A stretch of 27,885 bases of DNA from a virus, in the IMG/VR virus record IMGVR_UViG_3300044712_000897, positions 1-27,885 of that record; one strand, written 5' to 3'. The position numbers were made by a program, and so were the translations under genes. Below the pieces are notes generated by a model. The model saw only the letters and a list, made by a program, of their open reading frames with translations, did no database searches and was not told the DNA's origin. Positions 1 through 8,389 of the stretch are shown here, one piece after another (position 1 is the first letter of the stretch; every line of letters starts with the position of its first letter).

Positions 1-180
1 CAGGAGATCAAACCGTGGTATGGTGCGACAAGCGCGGGCCCCGCGAGTTGCGATTCAGTAATTGCAGTATGCTTCCGGTGGTCAACGGGGAATAGTGGCT
101 ATACCAGTCCATTACTCCATTCATCGGTGAATCTGCCCCCGGTCAGGTCCGCTGGCCGGGGGGTTAACTTTGAGGTAAAC

Positions 181-1233
181 ATGAGTGAATTGATAGATTT
201 GATCCAGGCGATCGAGGCCGAACGTCCCCGTCCGGCCCCTGACGCAGTGATTGTAGAGCCCGGCCCTGACTGGTCTGAGCTCGCCAATATGGTCAGGGCC
301 CAGGTCCACGGGATCGTGGTAGATTTGGCATTCGTGGCGCTGCGTGAGCTGCTGTCCATGATCCGCCGATACAACGAGCTCTACGCGGCCTACTGGGCTG
401 AGATCGACGACACCGCCGAGTACCTGGGCCGGCTGGAGGGAGCCTATGCCGAAATCCGCACGCTGCGGGAGCGGGTCGCCGACCTGGAACAGCGCCTCGC
501 CCAGCGGCCGGTCAATCCAAGCGTGACGATTCCAGCCCAGGACATCACGGTCCGCGCGCCGCTCCAACAGGAGATCCTGCGCGCGATCGCCGCCGGCCTG
601 GGGAGGAGCTGGCGCATCGGGGACCGCATGATTGCCCAGGGGCTGGCCAGCGATCGGTCGAGTTTCCTAAACGCCCTGCAAAAATTGACCGGCCGGGGCC
701 TGATCGCCGATTACCAGGAACGCGGCCGCGCCATCCGCTGGACCCCCACGGCCGGCGGCGGGCGCCGGCTGGTTATCCTCACCGACGCGGGGCGCGCCTG
801 GTGCGAGTCCGCGTTCGGCTATCCGCCGGCGGAGTCCGAGCTGCTGGGCATCGCGCGCCGGCACGGGATCTCGCACGGGGTGGGCATCCTGGAGGCGGCG
901 GATTATTTCCGTGCTGCCGGCTACGAGGTGGATAGCGCCCCCGAAGCGATCCTCGCCGGCCCGGAACGCTGGGGACCCAGGGCCGAGCCCGATCTGGTCA
1001 TCATTGCCGACGGCATGCGCTGGCCGGTCGAGGTGCAGCGCGAGGTGAGTGAGCGGCTCACCGATAAGTGGCGTAAAACGCTGGAGCTGGCGGGGTGCTT
1101 GGTCATTGTGCTGTTCAACGAAGAGGCACGAGAGAACCAAGCGCGGATACTGAAGCGGGCCGGGGTGGGGAATGTGGTATTGCTCAGCCTGGAGGCAATG
1201 GAGCGGGGAGGGATTGAGTTGTTACCTGGGTAA
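181..1233 (+). CDS. Winged-helix protein with C-terminal nuclease-like (PD-(D/E)XK-type) domain
   Basis: 350 residues. I chose the ATG at 181 because GAGGT sits five bases upstream. The frame is also open back to base 1 and has a GTG at 127, but that upstream translation does not look like protein. Seen: a helical/coiled-coil region (about 30-108), a winged-helix-like segment (about 125-205, with a KLTGRGLI recognition-helix-like stretch and a basic wing) and an alpha/beta domain (about 225-350). The last domain contains EPDLVIIADG (269-278) followed by WPVEVQ (281-286), the spacing of a PD-(D/E)XK nuclease core with Gln in place of the usual Lys. Such wHTH plus nuclease-like proteins recall the replication-relaxation proteins of mobile elements, but that link is inferred. 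It is the only plus-strand gene and converges on the HEPN gene at a shared terminator. It may be a DNA-binding regulator or replication protein; catalytic activity is uncertain. Confidence 0.75.
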   Translation: MSELIDLIQAIEAERPRPAPDAVIVEPGPDWSELANMVRAQVHGIVVDLAFVALRELLSMIRRYNELYAAYWAEIDDTAEYLGRLEGAYAEIRTLRERVADLEQRLAQRPVNPSVTIPAQDITVRAPLQQEILRAIAAGLGRSWRIGDRMIAQGLASDRSSFLNALQKLTGRGLIADYQERGRAIRWTPTAGGGRRLVILTDAGRAWCESAFGYPPAESELLGIARRHGISHGVGILEAADYFRAAGYEVDSAPEAILAGPERWGPRAEPDLVIIADGMRWPVEVQREVSERLTDKWRKTLELAGCLVIVLFNEEARENQARILKRAGVGNVVLLSLEAMERGGIELLPG

Positions 1234-1247
1234 CAAATAGATCAGTC

Positions 1248-1279
1248 AAGGAGGGTCCGGATCTAACAGGGCCCTCCTT
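1248..1279. terminator. Convergent (bidirectional) terminator
   Basis: Inverted repeat AAGGAGGG (1248-1255) and CCCTCCTT (1272-1279) with a 16-nt loop, lying between the stops of the plus-strand gene (1233) and the minus-strand HEPN gene (1297). No strong T-run follows on either side, so efficiency may be moderate. The position between convergent genes is the main argument. Confidence 0.6.
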
Positions 1280-1296
1280 GTAAGAAAGTTGAAATA

Positions 1297-2232
1297 TCAA
1301 CCTTCTACTCTTTGGGGTGCTTTTACAGTTTCAAGAACATCAATGATCTTTTTTGCGTAAATATAGTACTCTACAAAATTTCTCAATAACCCCCTGACCC
1401 TGCTTTTTGTAAGTTTTACACCTTTTAAATGAGCCGCTTCATTTCTTGCAATTCTTATTTCGTCAAATACTAACGATAGAATTGTGCGCATTCCTTCTTT
1501 TGCGCTTGCCGCGTCTAACTGAGCACTGAAGTCATTGGTTAGCTTTATTTTCATTTCTTCGAATTTTTCAGAAATGTTTTTTTTATTCTTTAGTTTGTCA
1601 GCATACCATTTCTTACTAGCTGGCTCACCCAGGCTTTCTTTTATTTTTTCGATCATAACATCTACCAATCTTTCTGATGCCATACCCAATAAAATTACGG
1701 CGGCAGTAAGATGATTATCCTGAAAAACAGCGATGCTTTCTTGTAGATAAACACGCATCTCTTCATCCGCTCCAGGGAAATTATCAAGATAACCTTCTGG
1801 ATCGTATACTTTTATTTCTTTATCTGGATCAGTAAGCTCGCTTACCCCATAAGGTGTTACCAAAAATGAATTCATACTAAAGTAAAAATTCATGCGGAAT
1901 CGCTGTCCATCGCTTGGCATCAATTCTTTTTCGGCGGTAGGAATTAAGATTCCTTGGAAATAATAGCGCCAGACTAAACTTCGTATCGATTCAACTAAAT
2001 ACTCTTCTACAGAATAATTAGGAAAGCTATCTGAAATATCAATGGAGGCTACACCTTGTTCGCATATAGAATCAATTGAGCGCCCCTTAAGATCTATCAA
2101 TCTTTTCATTTCTAATTTTCTGACTGTCATTCCTATGAGTTGGCGCACTCGCATTCTCTTGTTTCCATTTACCTCTATCTGATGCACAAGAACTTCTCTC
2201 ACAGTTTCTTCTATATGCTGCTCTGTAATCAT
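1297..2232 (-). CDS. HEPN-domain protein, putative defence or toxin-type cargo gene
   Basis: 311 residues from ATG 2232, preceded by AAGGA eight bases upstream; a TTG start nine codons earlier is less likely. Seen: the C-terminal helical domain (about 165-300) carries RNEAAH at 263-268, which is the RX4H signature of HEPN domains (metal-independent RNases or inactive relatives), preceded by the helix LTAAVILLGMASERLVDVMI. The N-terminal part (about 1-135) looks like a small helix-turn-helix plus a segment WRYYFQGILIP...VTPYGV, typical of uncharacterised proteins that often sit in variable islands. Base composition is clearly more AT-rich than all phage genes in the window and its codons differ, so it was probably acquired separately. 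It lies between two terminators with its own possible promoter, which is the layout of a prophage moron. A role in superinfection exclusion or abortive infection is inference. Confidence 0.75.
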   Translation of the reverse strand: MITEQHIEETVREVLVHQIEVNGNKRMRVRQLIGMTVRKLEMKRLIDLKGRSIDSICEQGVASIDISDSFPNYSVEEYLVESIRSLVWRYYFQGILIPTAEKELMPSDGQRFRMNFYFSMNSFLVTPYGVSELTDPDKEIKVYDPEGYLDNFPGADEEMRVYLQESIAVFQDNHLTAAVILLGMASERLVDVMIEKIKESLGEPASKKWYADKLKNKKNISEKFEEMKIKLTNDFSAQLDAASAKEGMRTILSLVFDEIRIARNEAAHLKGVKLTKSRVRGLLRNFVEYYIYAKKIIDVLETVKAPQRVEG

Positions 2233-2256
2233 TTTGCTAGTCCTTTGATTTTCTAA

Positions 2257-2285
2257 CAAGGTAAGATCCAGTCATATTTTAATCG
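2257..2285 (-). promoter_or_regulatory. Possible promoter of the HEPN gene
   Basis: On the minus strand, downstream of the 2315-2340 terminator, an AT-rich stretch contains a TAAAAT -10-like hexamer with GTGCAA (a weak -35 match) 17 bases upstream. It is plausible because the gene follows a strong terminator and needs its own start, but the match is weak and the boundaries are approximate. Confidence 0.3.
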
Positions 2286-2314
2286 TATTTAATGAAGTTT
2301 GCACTTTATAGAAA

Positions 2315-2340
2315 CGCGCCCGATCATAAGATCGGGCGCG
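2315..2340 (-). terminator. Terminator of the late operon
   Basis: Perfect 11-bp stem CGCGCCCGATC / GATCGGGCGCG with a 4-nt loop; on the minus strand it is followed by TTTCTATAAA. It lies 34 bases past the stop of the last late gene (2374) and before the HEPN gene. The U-run is short but the stem is very stable. This is the natural end of a transcription unit of more than 22 kb. Confidence 0.75.
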
Positions 2341-2341
2341 C

Positions 2342-2361
2342 ATCTGCGAATATTCGCAGAT
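2342..2361. repeat. 20-bp perfect palindrome, copy 1
   Basis: ATCTGCGAATATTCGCAGAT, a perfect palindrome with no spacer, directly abutting the late-operon terminator. An identical copy lies at 21588-21607 in the start of the portal gene. Similarity extends to a shared CGGGCGC one or two bases upstream of the palindrome and one extra A after it. A 10-bp palindrome CACTGCAGTG is also adjacent, on the side of the 98-residue gene. It is most simply a protein-binding or recombination site; function unknown. Confidence 0.85.
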
Positions 2362-2373
2362 ACCACTGCAGTG

Positions 2374-2670
2374 CTACGCCGGTGTAACGCCGATGAAAAC
2401 CCAGACTGGAGGATAACCAGGCATCAACACCTGTTCCTCCATATCGATCTTTAGGTTTTTCGCGATTGTCGTTATCTCGGTGGCTGCAAATTTATGGTAG
2501 TTTGCAGCCAGATACCTCGCAACCTGTTCATTCGTCTGCAGCGTCCCTGCCTCGGACTCAGCGACGAATGGATAATTATCGATGGTTCCTTCGACATGGT
2601 CAATGTTTCCCATCGTATACGCGAGAGTAATAACAACGTGTTTCGATTTTGAATTCACTTTGCTTCCCAT
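2374..2670 (-). CDS. Small protein at the end of the late operon, function unknown
   Basis: 98 residues. Start ATG 2670 is chosen because GGAGAAAGAGG lies directly upstream; an in-frame ATG at 2727 overlaps the fibre gene and has no such site. The protein starts with a basic segment (MGSKVNSKSKH), followed by a mixed alpha/beta sequence with VVITLAY and, at the end, PPVWVFIGVTPA. No transmembrane segment, signal peptide or catalytic motif is visible. It begins 10 bases beyond the fibre gene stop and is the last gene before the terminator. Candidates by position are a fibre-assembly factor or a minor virion protein, but nothing in the sequence decides this. Confidence 0.65.
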   Translation of the reverse strand: MGSKVNSKSKHVVITLAYTMGNIDHVEGTIDNYPFVAESEAGTLQTNEQVARYLAANYHKFAATEITTIAKNLKIDMEEQVLMPGYPPVWVFIGVTPA

Positions 2671-2680
2671 CCTCTTTCTC

Positions 2681-5191
2681 CTATGGCAATCCGTAGACTG
2701 GCTTGGCCAGCGCTCGCAGTAATGCAATTGTGTCGTTGCTGAACCACGACGCGAACCCTGCAGTTATTCCGATGTCTGCGTTGGCATGATTCAATCCGGG
2801 GGCATACCCAATGTCCAGCGGCTGAACCGAGGCGTTCATCGTCGCCGGAACTCCGACCGTTACATTTGCGTTGTTTCCGTTAACATCCAGATCGATTCTG
2901 GATGATGGTAGGAACCGGGCAGAGATAATCGCCCATGTTTCTACCGCCAGAGCGACGTTGATGTCTCCGTAATACCCAGACCCGTTATTCATCACGAAAT
3001 TTATCGACGATTGAGAATCCAGCGTCCCGAGAAAAAATGCACTGGCCGACGGAGTGGTCGAATATTTTGACACCAGCCCATGATACCCGGTCGGAGAGAT
3101 CGCATATGACCGAATGCGAGCGATTGTGATAACAGTAAACCCGCGGATATCCGATGCCATGTACGACTCGTTCCCCTGAATCGTTAGCCCGGCCTCGTGC
3201 GATCGGCTCAGATACTGCGAGGATGCGGACGAAAATACTCCATACCCGGCCCCATTGATTGAGTTAAACGTCACTGTGCCATTATTCGTCAGGGTTCTAC
3301 CCTGGCCGCTCAAATCATAGACGTTCCCGCTGTTGTCCAGGCTCGACATATTATAGAGAAATCGCAATCCGGGCAATCCCAGCAATGTAGCGATCAGTAA
3401 CGCCGCCCGATCATCCAAAAATTCCAGACCAGTGGCGTCAGGTTTTACCCGGACTCCGAAACCGCCAGCGTTGGTGTAGGACCCAGGAACGGCTTCCAGT
3501 TCGATGAACTTTAGTTTTCTGGATTCGTAGGCACCCTCGGATTCGTTTCCTACCAGAGTAAATCCATCATCGTGTGAATCCACTAATACGTCAGTTAGAT
3601 CTCCCAGCGTGGCTGTTAAATTCGCAGATAGCACATGCGTGGTTGGGTTCAGATCCAGATCTATCGTGGGGGTATCAGCGACTGAAATTTCAGCGACGCC
3701 GCCCCCAAATGGAGTATGAATGTGAGTGGCGTTTCCGATTCCGGCCACGTAGAGCGATACGGTAATCGTCACTGTATGTGTAGTTACAGCAAAATATTTA
3801 AAAACCAACCGATCCGTGGCCGCAACATCATGCGCACCTATAGCCGCATCGATCTCGTGATTGGTTACGGACGTTTCGTTTATTTCATCCGTAGTTAAAC
3901 TGAATAACTCAGTTTCGACTCCACCGGCAGTTCTTTTGTAAACCCGAATTACAATCTTGGTTATTCCAGTAGCCAGGGAAACTTTGCAATACGTGGGGGC
4001 ATGCCATGCTCCTCCGGGAATTCTGGTGATGCCGATTCCCGTTACCGGATAGGTAATAAACGATTTTATCAAAACCTCTCCAGTGGAGCTTGTGCAATTT
4101 GCGGTGTAAACGGTCTCCGCTGCGGTATCCGGCGTGTTTACTATTTTTTGATAGGTAGCCACATCCGCCGCCGCCGTTTGCAAGAAAATCTCCGCCTGAG
4201 TCAGGAAATTTTCACGGATGATCTGATCAACCTCAGCGGGTGTGGTGTAATCTGTAGGCGTCCATTTTGATCCATCCCACCCCAGCCCATCACCGGAGGC
4301 TGGAGATGCAGCGTCCACATTGGATAAATCGTCGAGGTCGGCCCCAAATTCCAGGGCCGTTTCTCCTGTATTCACGCGCACCAGTTTTTTTGATTGCCCG
4401 GTATAACTATCTGGCGTGTCGGAGAGCCTCAGGAATGACGGCGCGGTCGTTTGTTGCCCACTCAGTCGTAGATCAGGAATATCCCCCGCAAACCAATCCA
4501 CTGGAACCAACGGTGGCCGCAAGCGCACCGCCGCCGAAACATAACAATCTACCGGCGGAATGCTCAAATCCTCCAACTCGCTCACGCCTGGAGCGTAGAC
4601 CTGAACCGCGCCATTTGCATCCAGGTAGATCAACACCCAGCGCTCTTCACTGGCGTCGTAATAAGATGTCAAATCCACATCGACCGGATCGCGCACGAAA
4701 TGAAATTCTTCAGCGCAGTAGTAGGCCCCCCCCTGTACCACAATATGCCCGGCCGTTTCAGACGGCTGGACCCGTAACTCGTAGATTTGATGCATACTGA
4801 GCCAGGCTAACATATCATCGGCATCCTCTCTGAATTCGTGAGTAGATCCATGCAATGGGAGATCCCATATTCCCGGGGGAATCGCCGGGTTCCCGGCTAT
4901 TTCACCGGCCTGCAGGGCATTGGCGTCAATGTCAATAATGACCTGGCGGCCGGTGAGGGGATCGGTTTCAATTTTCACGGGGAGGTTCAGCCACCCCCGC
5001 ACACTCCCTGAATAGATTCCGGGTTCGTACCCGTTAGGCCTCACAACGCGCACCCACCATTCAGGGCGCTCATTTCCGGATTCGTCCAGGGGATGTAGAT
5101 TACCGTTGGCATCCCCTAAAATCCCGTAAAAAAACGGTCCCTTTTTGCGAATATCGTCTGATTGTTTCCGCAGGTCTCGTCGTCCAGACAT
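2681..5191 (-). CDS. Tail fibre / receptor-binding-like protein with C-terminal LamG-like domain
   Basis: 836 residues from ATG 5191, preceded by AGGAGG overlapping the end of the upstream gene; the longer in-frame extension to 5470 lies wholly inside that gene and is rejected. Seen: an N-terminal virion-attachment-like part (about 1-280, with EWWVRVVRPNGYEPGIYSG); a fibre-type segment (about 330-410) with LRLSDTPDSYTGQSKKLVRV and DLDDLSNVDAASPASGDGL, a pattern common in phage fibres; beta-rich repeats; and a C-terminal domain (about 606-836) starting LPGLRFLYNMSS and NVYDLSGQGRTLTNNG. That last pattern is typical of concanavalin/LamG-like jelly rolls that bind glycans. It probably recognises the host surface at the tail tip. 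Fibre identity is fairly sure; receptor class is unknown. Confidence 0.8.
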   Translation of the reverse strand: MSGRRDLRKQSDDIRKKGPFFYGILGDANGNLHPLDESGNERPEWWVRVVRPNGYEPGIYSGSVRGWLNLPVKIETDPLTGRQVIIDIDANALQAGEIAGNPAIPPGIWDLPLHGSTHEFREDADDMLAWLSMHQIYELRVQPSETAGHIVVQGGAYYCAEEFHFVRDPVDVDLTSYYDASEERWVLIYLDANGAVQVYAPGVSELEDLSIPPVDCYVSAAVRLRPPLVPVDWFAGDIPDLRLSGQQTTAPSFLRLSDTPDSYTGQSKKLVRVNTGETALEFGADLDDLSNVDAASPASGDGLGWDGSKWTPTDYTTPAEVDQIIRENFLTQAEIFLQTAAADVATYQKIVNTPDTAAETVYTANCTSSTGEVLIKSFITYPVTGIGITRIPGGAWHAPTYCKVSLATGITKIVIRVYKRTAGGVETELFSLTTDEINETSVTNHEIDAAIGAHDVAATDRLVFKYFAVTTHTVTITVSLYVAGIGNATHIHTPFGGGVAEISVADTPTIDLDLNPTTHVLSANLTATLGDLTDVLVDSHDDGFTLVGNESEGAYESRKLKFIELEAVPGSYTNAGGFGVRVKPDATGLEFLDDRAALLIATLLGLPGLRFLYNMSSLDNSGNVYDLSGQGRTLTNNGTVTFNSINGAGYGVFSSASSQYLSRSHEAGLTIQGNESYMASDIRGFTVITIARIRSYAISPTGYHGLVSKYSTTPSASAFFLGTLDSQSSINFVMNNGSGYYGDINVALAVETWAIISARFLPSSRIDLDVNGNNANVTVGVPATMNASVQPLDIGYAPGLNHANADIGITAGFASWFSNDTIALLRALAKPVYGLP

Positions 5192-5199
5192 ACCGCCTC

Positions 5200-8007
5200 C
5201 TAACGCGGCTTGAATTTTATGCCATACGCGGCGCCACCGCAGGTATATGGAATTGATCCCGTGTACGGCGCCGATCCGGGGCTGTTTCCGGCCCGGCCGA
5301 CCGGAGTCCCGCCGTCGCCGTTCACAGTAAAAATTATGTGAGGGCTTCCAGACGTTAAACCGGAATCCCTCCCGGTAATCATCCAGTCGGGATATCCGCT
5401 GACCGGAGTGAGCAAATGCGTCATTGCCGGAGAGAGCGTTGCCGGGCTCGCACTCACCAACGAGCTCCATCCGTCGATCGTGCGGAATATTTTAGAGGAA
5501 CTCATAATTCTCTGGGCGCTCCAGCTGGATGAGGATATAGCCAACGCATCAGGGTGTTGAATTCCCAGATTTTTGGAATCCTGCAATATGGTCGCGGTCA
5601 TCCCCGGGGCGGAGATCCGCACCAGATCTGGGCCGCCGTATCCATTCCCAGCCACCAACGCCTGAGACAACGAGAGCGCCGAAACGGACATCCAGGGAGT
5701 CCAGGCGCTAAATCCAAGACTCGACGAAACGCTCCAGTTGTCTCCACCATCTGAGCTATATGCGATTAAACCCCCTCCCTGGTTCCACGTACGCCACATC
5801 GTTGAACCATAAACAAACAAGGCCCCGGCCCCATATAGGGCACCATAGTCGAGAATTTTTTTAACGGTCCAATTGGCCCCATAGTCGACCGATTTAAACA
5901 GGTACTGACCTACGTCATAGATCCCTCCACTGAAATACGCATATACGGAACCAGTAGATTGATCCACGGTCACCCAATATAAAGTCCCGGCTCCGGCTCC
6001 GATCGCCGTCCGAGCCTGCGCCTGAGTCAGGGCTGGGCTCCAGCTCCCGCTGATAGTAGAACGAACATACACCGTGCGCTCGTCCTCGGTGATGCAATAC
6101 AGGTAATTGCGAGTAGGATCGTAATCCAGCTGGCGGATTTTTGTAGACAGCAGGCCATCGTTAATCGCGGTCCATGTGGGCTGTGAGAGGGATGTCGGGT
6201 CGACGAAGTTCGTGGTTTTGTAGACCCCGAGCAGGTTTGTGGGGACATATCCCTCTAACGGCCAGCTGGGCCGGGGCGGGATCGGGCGAATCGGCGGCGT
6301 GATCGGAGGGATAGACGGAGTCGGGATCACCACCGGGGGCGGTGGGGGAATGACTACCGCCGGAGATGTGGATCCGTAGGAGCGACCGATAACAGAATGT
6401 TTCCAGCGCAATTTTTCAGCATCAAACTGCAACTGGGATGATTCAATGGCGACTCTGACAGTGCCATCTTTGGTGTAGAGATCCACCAGTTTTGTGGTAG
6501 CCGGATCCACCACGGCATCCAACGGCAAGAACGTATATTTTTTGGAATAATTGGCAATCCCGATGTGCCGGCCGGCCCATAGCAGAATCTCGGCCTCTGA
6601 AATCGGGGCCAGACCATTGATTTGAGCCTGGCTCCCCCAGGGCTCGGGATGTGACGGCGCCCTGACTCGCGCCGGTGAAAAATTCCCACCGGTTCCTCTG
6701 TATACCCCATCGAGCATTGCCTCGCTCATGTCTGGCTGAGGGTTCTCGATTTGAATCTCATCCGCCACAGCCGATGAGCTGAGGGTGGTAGCAGACTGCG
6801 CTGCCCAGGCCGACGAGTCCCGGTACAGGTCCAACGTCGCCATGTAGATCCAACCGGTCCGGCCCCCGCGAAGGCCGTAAAATGCCGATTTGGCAATGTT
6901 TTCGATTTGCGCCGTCATATTGCCGGCCGGGAAATCCTGGCCGGCAATGTCGCGGCCAGTCTCCAGCGTGATATTGGCGATCTCCGGAATCGTCGAATGC
7001 CAGTACAGCATGAACCAAGCCGCGCGCGCCAGCGTGAGATCATAGACCTGTGACCAATCCGCAGGAGTCGTCACCCCGGTAATATTGTTGATCAACAGAG
7101 GGTAAGTGTGAAGATAGTCGCTGAATTTGAGCGCGGGGAGAATTTTATAAGAGGTTTTGCTGCGATCGAACGAATCACCCCGCTGATCGGCGACCAGATA
7201 TCCCACGAACAGCACCTCACGAGTATCAATGTCCACCAAGGCTACAGGGCTGTAGCGCAAATACTCGAATGCGATCTCCGACGAGAACGACACCTCCCAG
7301 CCCTTTCCGTCCTGGTAGTTCGCATCGACATTGGATATTTTTGTGAATGGACTCTCCCCTACCCAGACGGGAATGTAGCGTAGCGCTACAGTGCCATGAG
7401 CGTCAGTTACGGTAAGTTTTAAATATCTGAATCCCAGGGTGGAATATTGCACGGCCACCGTGGCCCCGCTGCCCGTAACGGCGCCTCCGGTCCCCGCGTC
7501 CCACGCATACGACAAGGGAGTCCCTGTGGCAATATTGGCAGCCGAACTGGCGGCCGACGCCTCAAATGATTCCAGGGCGTTGCACATCACGGCCTCTGCC
7601 CATACCCCTCCCGAGAGCCTGACCACGCAATTCGCCGTGGGAGGCAGATGGGCCTGCCAGGTGCCCGGAAATCCAATGTCCCAGTCCTTGTATACCACGC
7701 CCCCTGTAATCCGCTGGTAGCGGGGCCACGGATATCGGGCCTGATAGATAGCCAGCAGGTCATTTGAAACAAAACTGGCTGGATTCTCGGATAGTTTTAT
7801 CGTTCCTGCGCCCGTATCAACGGAGCGAATTCTAATCATCTCGGCGCCAGCGTGCACCAGCACCAGGCCAGCGTGCCAGGTCTGTAGGCTGTACAGGGTT
7901 GTGCTCACCGTCAGAGTGCAGGTTTCGGCATCGTAAGACGTAACCTTTCCCGTCCATAGAGGCGTGGTAGGGGCGAGCACGATTCCAAGCCGAGCATTCC
8001 GGTTCAT
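5200..8007 (-). CDS. Tail hub / tip protein with Ig-like, Pro-rich linker and Asp-box beta-propeller parts
   Basis: 935 residues; starts by an ATGA overlap with the previous gene. Domains seen in order: N-terminal beta-rich region (1-140); PKD/Ig-like segment (about 145-215, LSYAWDAGTG ... LKLTVTDAHGTVA); a hub-like region (about 220-545, containing SFDRSKTSYKIL and a tryptophan-rich helical part); a proline-rich linker (553-580); and a C-terminal half (about 585-935) with two Asp-box motifs, SVDYGANW (706-713) and SSDGGDNW (751-758). Asp boxes mark BNR/sialidase-type beta-propellers. By position, after the tape measure and a small tail protein, this is the expected tail tip or baseplate hub. 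The propeller may bind or cleave a surface glycan, but no sialidase active site could be identified. Fusion of hub and adhesin is inferred from the flexible linker. Confidence 0.8.
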   Translation of the reverse strand: MNRNARLGIVLAPTTPLWTGKVTSYDAETCTLTVSTTLYSLQTWHAGLVLVHAGAEMIRIRSVDTGAGTIKLSENPASFVSNDLLAIYQARYPWPRYQRITGGVVYKDWDIGFPGTWQAHLPPTANCVVRLSGGVWAEAVMCNALESFEASAASSAANIATGTPLSYAWDAGTGGAVTGSGATVAVQYSTLGFRYLKLTVTDAHGTVALRYIPVWVGESPFTKISNVDANYQDGKGWEVSFSSEIAFEYLRYSPVALVDIDTREVLFVGYLVADQRGDSFDRSKTSYKILPALKFSDYLHTYPLLINNITGVTTPADWSQVYDLTLARAAWFMLYWHSTIPEIANITLETGRDIAGQDFPAGNMTAQIENIAKSAFYGLRGGRTGWIYMATLDLYRDSSAWAAQSATTLSSSAVADEIQIENPQPDMSEAMLDGVYRGTGGNFSPARVRAPSHPEPWGSQAQINGLAPISEAEILLWAGRHIGIANYSKKYTFLPLDAVVDPATTKLVDLYTKDGTVRVAIESSQLQFDAEKLRWKHSVIGRSYGSTSPAVVIPPPPPVVIPTPSIPPITPPIRPIPPRPSWPLEGYVPTNLLGVYKTTNFVDPTSLSQPTWTAINDGLLSTKIRQLDYDPTRNYLYCITEDERTVYVRSTISGSWSPALTQAQARTAIGAGAGTLYWVTVDQSTGSVYAYFSGGIYDVGQYLFKSVDYGANWTVKKILDYGALYGAGALFVYGSTMWRTWNQGGGLIAYSSDGGDNWSVSSSLGFSAWTPWMSVSALSLSQALVAGNGYGGPDLVRISAPGMTATILQDSKNLGIQHPDALAISSSSWSAQRIMSSSKIFRTIDGWSSLVSASPATLSPAMTHLLTPVSGYPDWMITGRDSGLTSGSPHIIFTVNGDGGTPVGRAGNSPGSAPYTGSIPYTCGGAAYGIKFKPR

Positions 8008-8387
8008 GAAAGCACCTTCGCCAGCAGCACGAAATCAATGACCACATTCAAATATCGTCCACCCCACCGTTCCAGCGTCCCCGGATCGGGCAGCGTAGCG
8101 ATCGCCGTATAAACATAAAAATCCCCCATATCATCACTGGTCTCCACATACACATTCCCACTGTACCCAAACAATGTATGCAGATTTTCATATTGGGAGA
8201 TCGTTAGCGCAGCGTAGGTCCAGGTGGCATGCTCATAGCCCACAAATTCCGACAGCCCACTGGCCATCCGGATGCGTTCCGCCCCCGGGGAATAACTGGG
8301 CCGCGGTTGATTCCCCAGGCGCACCGATGCCAGATCGGTGTCATCGTCAAACGGCTGGAGGATTGATAATCGGTAATCGCCGGCCAT
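8004..8387 (-). CDS. Small tail protein between tape measure and hub
   Basis: 127 residues; AGGAGGGG precedes the ATG by seven bases. Starts MAGDYRLSILQPFDDDTDLASVRLG and is rich in aromatic residues and beta strands (NVYVETSDDMGDFYVYTAIATL), ending NVVIDFVLLAKVLS. No membrane segment or enzymatic motif. Size and place directly after the tape measure match the lambda gpM / distal-tail class of small tail-tip proteins. Its stop overlaps the hub start by ATGA, so the two are translationally coupled. Identity as a tail-tip component is by position; sequence alone would not name it. Confidence 0.65.
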   Translation of the reverse strand: MAGDYRLSILQPFDDDTDLASVRLGNQPRPSYSPGAERIRMASGLSEFVGYEHATWTYAALTISQYENLHTLFGYSGNVYVETSDDMGDFYVYTAIATLPDPGTLERWGGRYLNVVIDFVLLAKVLS

Positions 8388-8389
8388 TG

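Noticed and set aside
1-180. Open frame continuing upstream of the winged-helix gene to base 1
   Set aside because: Its translation is unlike protein and the GAGGT-ATG at 181 is convincing. Apart from this leader I see no feature in 1-180.
2342-2361. Xer dif site
   Set aside because: dif sites have two 11-bp arms around a 6-bp spacer; this palindrome has no spacer and the arms do not resemble dif, though another recombinase cannot be excluded.
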